From contig JAHBUS010000002.1 in NCBI GenBank assembly GCA_019637955.1, forward strand, positions 186,001 through 250,000: a DNA stretch of 64,000 nucleotides. Direction: 5' to 3'. Within the stretch, counting starts at the first letter, position 1. Each line of letters begins with the position of its first letter. Shown here piece by piece: positions 32,108 to 40,224 of the stretch. The notes beneath the pieces were generated by a model. It was not told the DNA's origin and did not search any database. It was given only the letters and a program-made list of their open reading frames with translations. Origin of the DNA: Pseudobdellovibrionaceae bacterium (GTDB lineage Bacteria; Bdellovibrionota; Bdellovibrionia; Bdellovibrionales; Bdellovibrionaceae). A program made the translations under genes and the position numbers.

Positions 32108-32743
32108 ATGAAAATCGAGGCCGGCGAAAAGTGGGTGATTTGCGGGGGCAGCTCGGGACTCGGGCGGGCCTTCTCGCGGCTGGTGAGGGCCGAACATCCC
32201 GAGATCGAGCAGGTGCTGATGTCTCGGCGCTCGGAAGTGTCGGCCGATTTTTCGAAAATCGAAGAGTGGCCAAACGCACTGGCGTTGATCGAAGGCTTCG
32301 CGCCGACGCGGCTCTTTTACTTTGCCGGCGGCGGACCTCACGGCCCGTATTTCGAAAAAAAATGGTCGTCGCACGAGTGGACCTTCCGGGTGAACTTTTT
32401 GTTCCCCGCGTTTCTCCTGTCGAATTTGAAAGTTTCCGCATTGAAACAAGCGCTCTTTGTCGGATCGGCGGTCAATGAAGCGAAAGCCGATCCCGAAGCC
32501 GCCAGCTACGCCGCTGCCAAGCACGCTTTGAGGGGATTGGTGCTAAGCCTGCAAGCCGACAAGAGCTCGGGACTGGATTTACGCCTTTTAAGCCCTGGTT
32601 ACCTGGACACCCCGCTTTTGGCGCAGGATGCTTGGCCGCGTCAGACTGACGGATCTCTCAAAACCCCCGATGATGTCGCTGCCTCAACTTTAAGCTGGGT
32701 GCAGGATGTGCAGGGCGCCAACGGGCACTTCACTCTCGGCTAG
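32108..32743 (+). CDS. Short-chain dehydrogenase/reductase
   Basis: 211 residues. GGSSGLGRAF near the N terminus is the TGxxxGxG-type cofactor loop and YAAAKHAL holds the catalytic Tyr-x3-Lys; the serine is probably in FVGSAVNEAK. The protein is shorter than typical 250-residue SDRs, with the first strand slightly offset (WVICGGSSG). Substrate unknown. It starts four bases after the ferredoxin stop. Confidence 0.85.
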   Translation: MKIEAGEKWVICGGSSGLGRAFSRLVRAEHPEIEQVLMSRRSEVSADFSKIEEWPNALALIEGFAPTRLFYFAGGGPHGPYFEKKWSSHEWTFRVNFLFPAFLLSNLKVSALKQALFVGSAVNEAKADPEAASYAAAKHALRGLVLSLQADKSSGLDLRLLSPGYLDTPLLAQDAWPRQTDGSLKTPDDVAASTLSWVQDVQGANGHFTLG

Positions 32744-32745
32744 GC

Positions 32746-32774
32746 TTTCTTGAACGGGCGCAAACTGCTATGCT
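32746..32774 (+). promoter_or_regulatory. Candidate promoter for trxB
   Basis: TTCTTG (32746-32751) and an extended -10, TGC-TATGCT (ending 32774), are spaced 17 bases. The leader to the GTG start at 32812 would be about 30 bases. Confidence 0.4.
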
Positions 32775-32811
32775 CGTCGGGACTTTGACGACTTCAACCG
32801 AAGGACATTTC

Positions 32812-33747
32812 GTGAGCGACAATCAACTTGAAGACATGATTATTATCGGGTCCGGGCCTGCCGGTCTCACTTGCGCCATCTATGCGGCCCGCGCCAACCT
32901 CAAGCCTCTCATGATCGAAGGCGAAGAGGCGGGCGGCCAGTTGATGGTTACGACCGATGTCGAAAATTTTCCGGGCTTCGAGCATGGCGTGACGGGCCCC
33001 AATCTTGTGGCGACGATGCGTTCGCAAGCCGAGCGTTTCGGTACGCGCTTCATCACCCGCAACGTGACCAAAGTTGATTTTTCTTCGCGTCCGTTCAAAG
33101 TTTTTATCGGTCAAACGCAGTATCTCGCGAAGACCGTGGTTATCAGCACGGGCGCGAGCGCGAAGTACCTGGGCCTTGAGTCCGAGCGCAAATACATGAA
33201 CCGCGGCGTTTCGGCGTGCGCGACTTGCGACGGCGCCTTCTTCAAGAACGTCGAAGTGGCGGTCGTGGGCGGCGGCGACACGGCGATGGAAGAAGCCAAC
33301 TTTCTCACGCGCTTCGCTTCGACCGTGCATCTGATCCACCGTCGCGATTCGTTCCGGGCGTCGAAAATCATGGTCGACCGCGCGCTCGCCAATCCGAAAA
33401 TCAAAGTGCATTACAACAAAGAAGTCGTCGAAGTCTTGGGCGATGAAAAGGGCGTGAACGGTCTCATGTTGAAAGACACCGTGACGGGCGCGACCGAGCG
33501 TCACCAGTTCCAGGGCCTGTTCCTCGCGATCGGCCACAAGCCGAACACCGACGTGTTTAAAGAGTGGCTGCGCTTGGACGAGACCGGTTACATCAAAACC
33601 GAAAAGGGCTCGACCTACACCAACATTCCTGGTGTTTTTGCCGCGGGAGACGTGCAAGATCATGTCTACCGCCAAGCGATCACGGCCGCCGGCTCGGGCT
33701 GTATGGCGTCGATCGATGCGGAACGATGGCTGGAGGCCAATCCCTAA
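32812..33747 (+). CDS. trxB: Thioredoxin reductase
   Basis: 311 residues from GTG 32812, with AAGGAC upstream; an in-frame ATG at 32770 would add a non-conserved stretch that contains the likely promoter. FAD loop IIGSGPAGLTCAIYA, redox pair CATC (Cys136, Cys139), NADPH loop VGGGDTAMEE, and the C-terminal FAD motif GVFAAGDVQD are all present. It keeps thioredoxin reduced using NADPH in the cytoplasm. The stop overlaps the next start. Confidence 0.94.
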   Translation: MSDNQLEDMIIIGSGPAGLTCAIYAARANLKPLMIEGEEAGGQLMVTTDVENFPGFEHGVTGPNLVATMRSQAERFGTRFITRNVTKVDFSSRPFKVFIGQTQYLAKTVVISTGASAKYLGLESERKYMNRGVSACATCDGAFFKNVEVAVVGGGDTAMEEANFLTRFASTVHLIHRRDSFRASKIMVDRALANPKIKVHYNKEVVEVLGDEKGVNGLMLKDTVTGATERHQFQGLFLAIGHKPNTDVFKEWLRLDETGYIKTEKGSTYTNIPGVFAAGDVQDHVYRQAITAAGSGCMASIDAERWLEANP

Positions 33748-34247
33748 TGGCGAAGAAAAAAGTCAACGCTCTCGATCTGATTCAAAAAATCGAAAAGCTC
33801 ACCAAAGAGCGCATGACGAGCCCTGAGGTCGTTCAACTCGACCAATTCCGCGACTTTCGCAATAAAGTCGAGCCGCGCACCATCTTGATCATCGAGGATG
33901 ACGAGACGATGCGCACGGCTCTGAAACGCATCTTCGAGAGCGACGGTTTGCAGACGCGCTTGGCGTCGGATGGCACTGAGCTCTCGGTGATCATGGACGA
34001 GATCACGCCCGATTTGATCCTGATGGATATCGGACTGCCTTGGATTAACGGTTTTGAACTGGCCCAGCTTCTGAAAGAACACAAAGAGATCAAGAAAATC
34101 CCGCTCGTGTTCGTGTCGGGACAAGCTTCGGATGAGGATCTCAAGCGCGCCTTCGCGATTGGCGCCGACGACTTCATCAAGAAGCCTTTCGAGATCGATA
34201 AATTGCGCAAGACCGTCCAGGCTTTGCTCAAAATCAATGGTTCATAA
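33747..34247 (+). CDS. Response regulator receiver protein with N-terminal extension
   Basis: 166 residues. The first 45 are charged and helical (LDLIQKIEKLTKERM). A REC domain follows: IIEDDE acidic pocket, LILMDIGLPWING with the phosphoacceptor Asp, and IKKPFEID with the lysine. No output domain. It overlaps trxB by one base (TAATG), so they are translated together, an unexpected pairing that hints at a redox-linked signal (inference). The exoD start lies inside its last codons. Confidence 0.87.
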   Translation: MAKKKVNALDLIQKIEKLTKERMTSPEVVQLDQFRDFRNKVEPRTILIIEDDETMRTALKRIFESDGLQTRLASDGTELSVIMDEITPDLILMDIGLPWINGFELAQLLKEHKEIKKIPLVFVSGQASDEDLKRAFAIGADDFIKKPFEIDKLRKTVQALLKINGS

Positions 34248-34851
34248 TTCGTTTTCGCTCAAACACATGGTCGAAGTTCTGCATCGTCGGGCCAAGCCCC
34301 GTGGGCTTTGTATCGCCGACGTGTTCGAGGTTTTCGGCACGCTCAGCCAGTCTGTCGTTGTTCTTTTGATGTGCGTTCCCTTCGTGCAGCCGGTCCCCCT
34401 TTTGGGCCTCTCCACGCCCGCGGGCATGGTCATGATGGCCATGGGCGCTTCGCTCGCCATGGGCATCCGTCGGCCTTGGCTGCCAAAAAAAATCCTGAAC
34501 AGGCACATCGAGTTCGAGACGGTGGACAAAGTCTGCACGGCGCTCGAGAAAGTGCTCGAGAAAACCGAGCGGTTCATCAAGCCCCGCTACGGATCTTGGG
34601 TGGAGCTTCCAATTGTTCGCGTGCTCAACGGAATTTTGATTCTGATTTTCGCGTTTTTGTTGGCGTTGCCGCTGCCGGTTCCATTTTCGAACATGGTCCC
34701 GGCTTATTTTCTGATCTTGAACGCCGCCGGCTGGCTTGAGCGAGATGGCCTCGTGCTGCTCATCAGCTACGTGATCGCGATTTTTGCTTTCGCTTTTTTC
34801 GTGGGGCTCACGCACGGAACCGCGGAGCTGATCCAGCATTTCTGGAACTAG
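34237..34851 (+). CDS. exoD: ExoD family membrane protein
   Basis: 204 residues from ATG 34237, which overlaps the regulator's end by 11 bp; an ATG at 34267 is the alternative. The pattern matches ExoD: a soluble start, then LMCVPFVQPVPLLGLSTPAGMVMM, a basic PWLPKK loop, and VPFSNMVPAYFLILNAAGWLERDGLVL. ExoD affects exopolysaccharide production in rhizobia; its chemistry is unknown. Four to five membrane segments. Its 3' end overlaps the convergent lipoprotein gene by four bases. Confidence 0.82.
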   Translation: MVHNSFSLKHMVEVLHRRAKPRGLCIADVFEVFGTLSQSVVVLLMCVPFVQPVPLLGLSTPAGMVMMAMGASLAMGIRRPWLPKKILNRHIEFETVDKVCTALEKVLEKTERFIKPRYGSWVELPIVRVLNGILILIFAFLLALPLPVPFSNMVPAYFLILNAAGWLERDGLVLLISYVIAIFAFAFFVGLTHGTAELIQHFWN

Positions 34852-35810
34852 GGAATAATGTAAATGAACTGAGGGTTGTTCAGGAGGTCATCGATATCGA
34901 TGTCTCCGCCCTGTAGGACCGCGCCCGAAGAACCATCGGCGGCGATTTCAACAATGTGGTTGAAGGCGGTGTCGGCAACCAGAACTCGTCCATCCGCGCG
35001 AATCGCCATCGGGCCCGGTGTTGATAAGACTCCAAGATCCGAATAGCTCCACACCGCAGTTGTCAGGTCAGTTGAGTACTTGCGGACCGTATCGGTGGTT
35101 CCGCTGAAGACCGCGTAAATGTTGTTGTTGGCATCCGAGCGGCAGTCCATGACGTCGGTCGTTCCGGCAATACCTGAGACCGCCGAGGCCACCTGGGTGA
35201 CGCCTGTCGGGTTGTCGACGTAGGTGCGGACGAAGTCAGATCCTGTCGAACAGTGAACGAAGTTTCCATTCGGCATGGCATCGATGCCGGTTCCGGTCGT
35301 TTGCAATGCCTTGGGCCACGTCTGTGCGCCCACCGTGATCCGGCGAGTGGGGATCGCGGCACTTGAGATGCGCTCCACGTTGCTTGTTTCAACGATCAAG
35401 AGGTCGCCCGAAAGGAGTTGGGTGATGCCACGAATGGTTCCCGAGAATTGAGCGTCCGTATAGTAGAGTGACTGAGTTCCGTCTGGTGCGATGGCAATCA
35501 GACGGTCGGCGGTGCCATCGACGGCAACGACGAGTTGCTTGGTCGTTCGGTTAAAGACGATCGAAGTGAAAATCTCGCCAGCCGTATGTGAAAGGCTGGA
35601 GAGAACGCGTTTAAACTTTCCTTTTGAATCAAAGAGAAGCAACGTGCGCGACCCCGAGTTGGAGATCACGATATCGCCCGAGGAGTAAACGGAATTGCCG
35701 TCGAGAAGCAGATCCGCTTCTGGCTTTTTCGCGCACGAGATCGAAAACGAGGATAGGGCGACCAGACCAATCACAAGTAAAATACTTGATCTTAATGTCG
35801 TCTTTGCCAT
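34848..35810 (-). CDS. Lipoprotein with a predicted beta-propeller (NHL-like)
   Basis: 320 residues; TAGGAGA precedes the ATG. The signal peptide ends in ISCAKK, a lipobox. The rest repeats short four-strand blades (DIVISNSGSRTLLLFDSKGKF, RLIAIAPDGTQSLY, PMAIRADGRVLVADTAFNHIVEI), as in NHL or SMP-30-like propellers. Such domains bind ligands or partners; no enzyme motif is evident. Probably periplasmic and membrane-anchored. Codon use is somewhat less GC-rich than in neighbouring genes. Confidence 0.72.
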   Translation of the reverse strand: MAKTTLRSSILLVIGLVALSSFSISCAKKPEADLLLDGNSVYSSGDIVISNSGSRTLLLFDSKGKFKRVLSSLSHTAGEIFTSIVFNRTTKQLVVAVDGTADRLIAIAPDGTQSLYYTDAQFSGTIRGITQLLSGDLLIVETSNVERISSAAIPTRRITVGAQTWPKALQTTGTGIDAMPNGNFVHCSTGSDFVRTYVDNPTGVTQVASAVSGIAGTTDVMDCRSDANNNIYAVFSGTTDTVRKYSTDLTTAVWSYSDLGVLSTPGPMAIRADGRVLVADTAFNHIVEIAADGSSGAVLQGGDIDIDDLLNNPQFIYIIP

Positions 35811-35887
35811 TGTGTTCTCCTACGAGACTTTTCGGCAAAGATTGCGTTAACCATGAGAAAATCTCGGGACGGGCGTCATCTCAAAGT

Positions 35888-35913
35888 GAAACAGGACCGT
35901 GTGGTCCTGTTTC
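35888..35913. terminator. Perfect hairpin, probable terminator of the PilZ gene
   Basis: GAAACAGGACC pairs perfectly with GGTCCTGTTTC around GTGT. On the minus strand it lies just after the PilZ gene; the following T content is weak. Confidence 0.55.
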
Positions 35914-35954
35914 GGTGACTGATTGGTTTGTGTGACAAGGGTCGTGGATTTGAA

Positions 35955-36509
35955 TTAGATCGCAATCGGCGTTAAGTCGACAAACAGGCCCTGAAGGAGC
36001 TCCGCCGTTTTGTTTGCCGACGACTTAAAAGACACGCGCGAGCTGCGAAGGGGGCCGCCGACGGCTTCGCCGGTGAACATCAGTCGCTGCTGCTTCTTGG
36101 TTTCGGGACAGTTGTAGGTGATGAGCACTTCGAATGACGTGTCCATGAAGTTGGTGGGGAGCATATCCTTCAAGAGCGCGCCGGACTCCGAGATATTCAA
36201 GCTTTCGGTGCGGAACGAAGCTCCGCGGTTGTTCATAATAACGACCTGAAGATTCAGAGAAAAACGAGGGGCGATCCGTCGCCCAAGACCCGCGAATCCT
36301 TCGTACTTCTTTTTAAGTGCATTGAGATCGATGGGAGTTTGAGGACCTTCGCGAAGAGATCTGAGCTCAGCGGCCGAGATGCCCTCGATGAACGTGATTG
36401 AGGCGTCGGTGTAGCTGGAGGTCTCTTCCGAGCCCCGGCGGCGTTTACGACGACTCGAAGAATCTGCCTCAAGAAGAGCTAGTTTTGCAGAGATCGCATT
36501 CATCGACAT
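35955..36509 (-). CDS. PilZ-domain protein
   Basis: 184 residues from the ATG at 36509, with GGGGGA nine bases upstream. A basic, probably disordered N-terminal region (SSRRKRRRGSEE) precedes a PilZ domain: RRIAPRFSLNL matches RxxxR and ESLNISESGALLKD matches the D/NxSxxG motif, with Asn in place of the usual Asp. PilZ domains bind cyclic-di-GMP and control motility, polysaccharide or transcription. The cyclase at 29087 is a possible source. Transcribed alone. Confidence 0.8.
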   Translation of the reverse strand: MSMNAISAKLALLEADSSSRRKRRRGSEETSSYTDASITFIEGISAAELRSLREGPQTPIDLNALKKKYEGFAGLGRRIAPRFSLNLQVVIMNNRGASFRTESLNISESGALLKDMLPTNFMDTSFEVLITYNCPETKKQQRLMFTGEAVGGPLRSSRVSFKSSANKTAELLQGLFVDLTPIAI

Positions 36510-36700
36510 ATCAGCATGTCCCCCTTGGCTGATAGTAGAGCAAGGGCAGGGCCAGGCGCGGAGCAATTCGTCGAAGCTGATGGCGTTTTTTTGTCGAAGA
36601 AAAATGTCTCAGGACGAGATTTTCAGAGAGAAAAATCAGAGGTTTCAAATGCTTAGTTCGCCGCCGTCAAGGCGGCGGCAATGTTCTTAAGATCGACGGC

Positions 36701-37678
36701 TCACTCTGGCGCGACCCGCAGGCAAGCCGCCAAGTGCTCAGGGCGTTTCACTTCGAGACGCGGAACCGTCCGTGCGCATTCATCAATCGCCTGCGGACAG
36801 CGGGGATGAAAATGGCAACCCGAGGGCGGATTTAAGGGGCTGGGGACATCGCCTTTCAGTGGGATTCGCGTGGCCCGGTGGGACGGATCGGGGATCGGGA
36901 TCGCCGAGAGGAGCGCCTGGGTGTACGGGTGACGCGGATTCGCGTACAGCTCGCGGCTCTCGGCGAGCTCGACAATGTTTCCGAGGTACATCACCGCGAC
37001 GCGGGTTGAGACGCGTTCGACAACTTTCAGATCGTGCGCGATAAAGACGTACGTCAGCTCGAGTTTTTGCTGCAGATCCATCAGCAGGTTCAGAATCTGG
37101 GCTTGGATCGAAACGTCGAGTGCCGAGACCGCCTCATCGCAAATCAAGAGCTCGGGCTCAACGGCAAGGGCACGGGCAATGCCGATGCGCTGACGTTGTC
37201 CTCCCGAAAATTCATGCGGGTGGCGCTCAAGGCCTTCGGGGCGAAGACCAACGGTCTCGAGCAATTGCTTGGCGCGGTCGCGACGGTCGCCAGCCGAGTC
37301 CAAAATCCCGTGGACGATCAGCGGTTCGGTGAGCAGTTCGCCGACGGTCATGCGGGGGTTGAGCATGGCGTAGGGATCTTGAAAAACGATTTGAATCTGC
37401 CGCCGCAAAGCCCTGAGGCGCGCGCCTTTGCAGGTGGTGATGTCTTCGCCTTTAAAGAGAAGACGTCCGCTCGTGGGCTCAAGCAGGCGCACCAAGCACC
37501 GACCGAGCGTCGATTTTCCGCACCCCGACTCGCCGACAAGTCCCAGCGTTTCGCCGCGCTCGAGATCGAACGAAACGTCTTGCACGGCAAGCACTCGCGC
37601 AGAGACGCGCCCGAAAAGATCCGTGCTCGCAGTAAACGATTTGCTGAGATGTTCGACGTGCAGCAGGGGCGTGTTCAC
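36701..37678 (-). CDS. Peptide ABC transporter ATPase (OppF/DppF-like)
   Basis: 325 residues from GTG 37678, which overlaps the stop of the upstream ATPase gene (GTGA). Walker [10 protein letters not shown] (Lys55), signature [10 protein letters not shown], and Walker [13 protein letters not shown], where the usual DEPTSALD has Ala-Val in place of Pro-Thr. The C-terminal oligopeptide module carries [14 protein letters not shown], a cysteine cluster typical of the family. It powers peptide import with OppD. No permease is adjacent; the permease pair at 22784-24825 lacks ATPases and is the likely partner. Confidence 0.93.
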   Translation of the reverse strand: MNTPLLHVEHLSKSFTASTDLFGRVSARVLAVQDVSFDLERGETLGLVGESGCGKSTLGRCLVRLLEPTSGRLLFKGEDITTCKGARLRALRRQIQIVFQDPYAMLNPRMTVGELLTEPLIVHGILDSAGDRRDRAKQLLETVGLRPEGLERHPHEFSGGQRQRIGIARALAVEPELLICDEAVSALDVSIQAQILNLLMDLQQKLELTYVFIAHDLKVVERVSTRVAVMYLGNIVELAESRELYANPRHPYTQALLSAIPIPDPSHRATRIPLKGDVPSPLNPPSGCHFHPRCPQAIDECARTVPRLEVKRPEHLAACLRVAPE

Positions 37679-38655
37679 GTCAGATCCTCCGCCGGATGAA
37701 AGCAGGCCGCGAGATGAGAGGCGCGGTCTTGAACCTTGAGTTCGGGTTCTCGCGCCCGGCAATCGCTCTGGACGGCGGGGCAGCGGTCTTGAAAGCGGCA
37801 GCCGACGGGCAAATTCAGGGGGCTGGGCACCGTTCCCGGGATTGCGGTGAGGCGTTCGCGGACCCGCTGACCAGCTTGAAGACGCGGTGACGAACTTAAA
37901 AGCCCGCGCGTGTAGTGATGACGGGGACGGTGAAAAATGTCTTCGACGGAGCCCTGCTCGACGATTTTGCCGGCGTACATCATGGCGACATCATCGCACA
38001 TCTCGGCGACGACGCCCAAATCGTGGGTGATGAGCAAGAGGCCCGCCCCGGTCTCGCTCTGAAGGCGGCGCATGAGATCTAAGATTTGCGCCTGAATCGT
38101 GACGTCCAGAGCGGTGGTCGGTTCATCCGCGATCAAAAGCTGCGGATCGCAGGCCATCGCCATCGCGATCATCACCCGTTGGCGCATGCCTCCCGAGAGT
38201 TGGTGCGGGTATTCGTGGTAGCGCTGCTCGGGAGCCGGAATGCCCACTTTTTTGAGCATTTGCAGGGCGTACTCGCGCACCTGCGCGCGGCTCCAGTCGC
38301 TCCGGTGCAGGCGAAGAGCCTCTTCAATTTGATCGCCGCACGTAAAAACCGGGTTGAGCGAGGTCATCGGCTCTTGAAAGATCATGGCCATCTGGCGCCC
38401 GCGCAATTCGCGAAGTCTCTTCTCGGAGACTTGCAGAATGTCTTCGCCGTTCAAAAGAACGCGGCCGCTCCTGATGCGCCCGGGTTCGGGCACAAGTCGC
38501 ATGAGTGAAAGGGAGGTGACGGATTTTCCGCAGCCCGATTCGCCGACGAGGCCGAGGGTGCGTCCCGGCTCGACCCGAAATGAAACGCCATCGACGGCGC
38601 GCACGGTGCCCTCGATGGTTTCAAATTCGGTGCAAAGATTTTGGACTTCGAGCAT
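37675..38655 (-). CDS. Peptide ABC transporter ATPase (OppD/DppD-like)
   Basis: 326 residues. Walker A GESGCGKS (Lys44), Q-loop [11 protein letters not shown], signature [14 protein letters not shown], Walker [13 protein letters not shown] and the H-loop LLITHDLG are intact. The C-terminal module has [14 protein letters not shown]. First gene of a two-gene ATPase operon; the downstream oppF-like start overlaps its stop. Confidence 0.94.
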   Translation of the reverse strand: MLEVQNLCTEFETIEGTVRAVDGVSFRVEPGRTLGLVGESGCGKSVTSLSLMRLVPEPGRIRSGRVLLNGEDILQVSEKRLRELRGRQMAMIFQEPMTSLNPVFTCGDQIEEALRLHRSDWSRAQVREYALQMLKKVGIPAPEQRYHEYPHQLSGGMRQRVMIAMAMACDPQLLIADEPTTALDVTIQAQILDLMRRLQSETGAGLLLITHDLGVVAEMCDDVAMMYAGKIVEQGSVEDIFHRPRHHYTRGLLSSSPRLQAGQRVRERLTAIPGTVPSPLNLPVGCRFQDRCPAVQSDCRAREPELKVQDRASHLAACFHPAEDLT

Positions 38656-38696
38656 TCCATCGGATAGCCCGAAAGTCCTTTCGGTTCAAGGAGTTA

Positions 38697-38921
38697 TCAT
38701 TCAGCGCAAGGGCGCTGCTGACGGCCTTTGCAAGACCAATCTTGCGCGGAGGAGTTGCTGGCCGTGGTGACGGCCTTCACGCTTGCGGGTGTGCGGAGCG
38801 TGGGTGTGGTGTTCGCCTGGCTCAATTGGCTGGGAGCGCAGTTTTGATAAAACAGAATCACGACGGGATTAAGGACCCACAGAAAGACAAAACTGATCTC
38901 GCCCTTTTCCAACAACCGCAT
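38697..38921 (-). CDS. Small lipoprotein-like protein
   Basis: 74 residues; AGGAGA lies five bases before the ATG. A charged start (MRLLEKGE) leads into a hydrophobic stretch (FVFLWVLNPVVILFYQNC) whose cysteine, in a YQNCAP context, looks like a lipobox; similar NCAP starts are common on lipoproteins of Bdellovibrio-like bacteria. The tail is Ser/Thr/Ala-rich with two more cysteines. No known function. Its independence from the ATPase operon is unclear: 41 bp separate them. Confidence 0.6.
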   Translation of the reverse strand: MRLLEKGEISFVFLWVLNPVVILFYQNCAPSQLSQANTTPTLRTPASVKAVTTASNSSAQDWSCKGRQQRPCAE

Positions 38922-38944
38922 GGACTCTCCTGTTCTTTGGTCTA

Positions 38945-39215
38945 GTGATGGCTTTTCGGCATCACTTCGCAGAACATGAGCGGCCTTCTCATTTCGACAC
39001 GTGGTTTTGGCAAAATTTATTTCGGTGTTTTGATTTGCGATGCTGTGCTTGGCCTCGGGTTTGCAATTTCACAAACGCAAGAACACGCAATGTCTTTCAA
39101 AAAGAGTAAAGGCGGCAAACGGGAATTTTGATTCCCAATTTGGAACCGATGATGGATCCAAATCAGTTTTTGTCGACCACTTTGGAACCAACAGAAAGAG
39201 CGTGGGGAGGTCACC
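38945..39215 (+). other. Gene-free, structured leader-like region
   Basis: No supportable gene longer than 13 codons. It contains a sigma-54-like element at 39050, the perfect hairpin GGGAAT-TTTG-ATTCCC at 39120-39135, an ATTTGGA/TCCAAAT inverted repeat near 39138-39163, and TTTGGAACC twice (near 39139 and 39180). These suggest a structured RNA or a long leader for the 37-codon ORF at 39216. Confidence 0.4.
39050..39065 (+). promoter_or_regulatory. Sigma-54-like -24/-12 promoter
   Basis: TGGCCTCGGGTTTGCA: GG at 39051-39052 and GC at 39063-39064 are ten bases apart, with a perfect TTTGCA half; the first half has TGGCC instead of TGGCA. Predicted start near 39076. Confidence 0.5.
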
Positions 39216-39329
39216 ATGAACATTACAAGAACAAACATCGCAGCGAATGAAATCGTCATTCACGGCATGGTGACCCTCGTCGATAAGTCCTGCGACTTTT
39301 CAGAGATGAAGACCCTTTCGGTCTTCTGA
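39216..39329 (+). CDS. Possible 37-residue small protein
   Basis: ATG 39216 is preceded by GGGGAGG with five-base spacing, the best ribosome binding site in this region. The peptide runs MNITRTNIAANEIVIHGMVT and on to KTLSVF, with one cysteine and no membrane segment. The last codons contain the hairpin GAAGACC-CTTTC-GGTCTTC. A real small protein or a leader peptide are both possible. Confidence 0.42.
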   Translation: MNITRTNIAANEIVIHGMVTLVDKSCDFSEMKTLSVF

Positions 39330-39473
39330 CAAGCGCACCAAAACTGAAATCCAAAAATTAAAATTTTGTACGCCGGCATGGGGCCGCGCGCACATCCTTT
39401 TTGCGTCTCGAGGCCCGGGACGCGGAAGGGTCATCAACGTTCGCACCGCACTTGCGGTGGAGGAGATACTTTT

Positions 39474-39767
39474 ATGCAAGCTTTGAGACAAAAAAAGCGG
39501 CACTGGGAAAAGTGGGGACAGCCCTTCAAGGCTGAGCCTGAAAACGAAGCTCTCGTCGTGGACCACGTTGAAATCGCCCGGGCCTTTGGGATTCTCAAAA
39601 ACCATCTCCTCCATCGCCAAGGGGCCGCGTACGTCGCGCGGCTCGCGGTGGGTGCGGGATGGCGGATCTTCAAGGGCCTGCTGTGGTTTCTCTTCGCGGG
39701 ACCGCGCCTTGTCCGGCACGAAGCGCCGGGCGTTTGGCAGGAGCGCCACGAATTTGAGCAGCGCTAA
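39474..39767 (+). CDS. Small basic protein of unknown function
   Basis: 97 residues from ATG 39474, with GGAGGAG eight bases upstream. A six-base-pair hairpin (CACCGC/GCGGTG) lies right before that ribosome binding site. The chain starts basic (MQALRQKKRHWEKWGQ) and has one hydrophobic helix near the middle (GWRIFKGLLWFLFAG). The frame is open further upstream to 39366 without a start signal. I recognise no family. Confidence 0.55.
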   Translation: MQALRQKKRHWEKWGQPFKAEPENEALVVDHVEIARAFGILKNHLLHRQGAAYVARLAVGAGWRIFKGLLWFLFAGPRLVRHEAPGVWQERHEFEQR

Positions 39768-39876
39768 ACGGCAAAACTAGCCCAGAGCGTTAGGAAAGGG
39801 GGCTGCGGGCATTGCGTCCGCCGCCCCCTTCGATTATGACCAAATGACGGCTTAATATTTCGTGTGGAGGTCTTCC

Positions 39877-40122
39877 ATGGGTGAGTTCAGTATCTGGCAT
39901 TGGCTCGTGATCGCTTTTATCGCGCTCTTGTTTTTTGGACCCAGCCGTGTGGAAGGTCTCGGAAAATCTCTGGGCCGCGCGATCCGCGGTTTCAAAGACG
40001 GTATGAACGAAATGGAAGCCGATGCGAAGCCGGTGAATGATCCCGACAAGCAAATCAAAAATACGGAGTCCAGCTCGTCTCAGGGCCAGACCCAATCCAA
40101 TAAAGAAAAGCAGAACAGCTAA
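39877..40122 (+). CDS. tatA: Sec-independent translocase protein TatA/E
   Basis: 81 residues from ATG 39877, with GGAGG six bases upstream. The single membrane helix (WHWLVIAFIALLFFGPSRV) ends in the FGP hinge, followed by the amphipathic helix LGKSLGRAIRGFKDGMNEM and a polar tail. TatA forms the export pore for folded proteins with twin-arginine signals. tatB and tatC are not in the window. Confidence 0.92.
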   Translation: MGEFSIWHWLVIAFIALLFFGPSRVEGLGKSLGRAIRGFKDGMNEMEADAKPVNDPDKQIKNTESSSSQGQTQSNKEKQNS

Positions 40123-40129
40123 CTGGTGT

Positions 40130-40144
40130 CCCCGACCTTCGGGG
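40130..40144 (+). terminator. Hairpin after tatA
   Basis: CCCCGA pairs with TCGGGG around CCT; the following GTAATTAGTT is only weakly T-rich, so termination may be partial. Confidence 0.45.
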
Positions 40145-40224
40145 GTAATTAGTTCCAATCAGCAAATTGCGGTCCCTTCGTTTTGCGAAATCTTTTTTTT
40201 GTGAGACAATCAAGGGACACGCGT

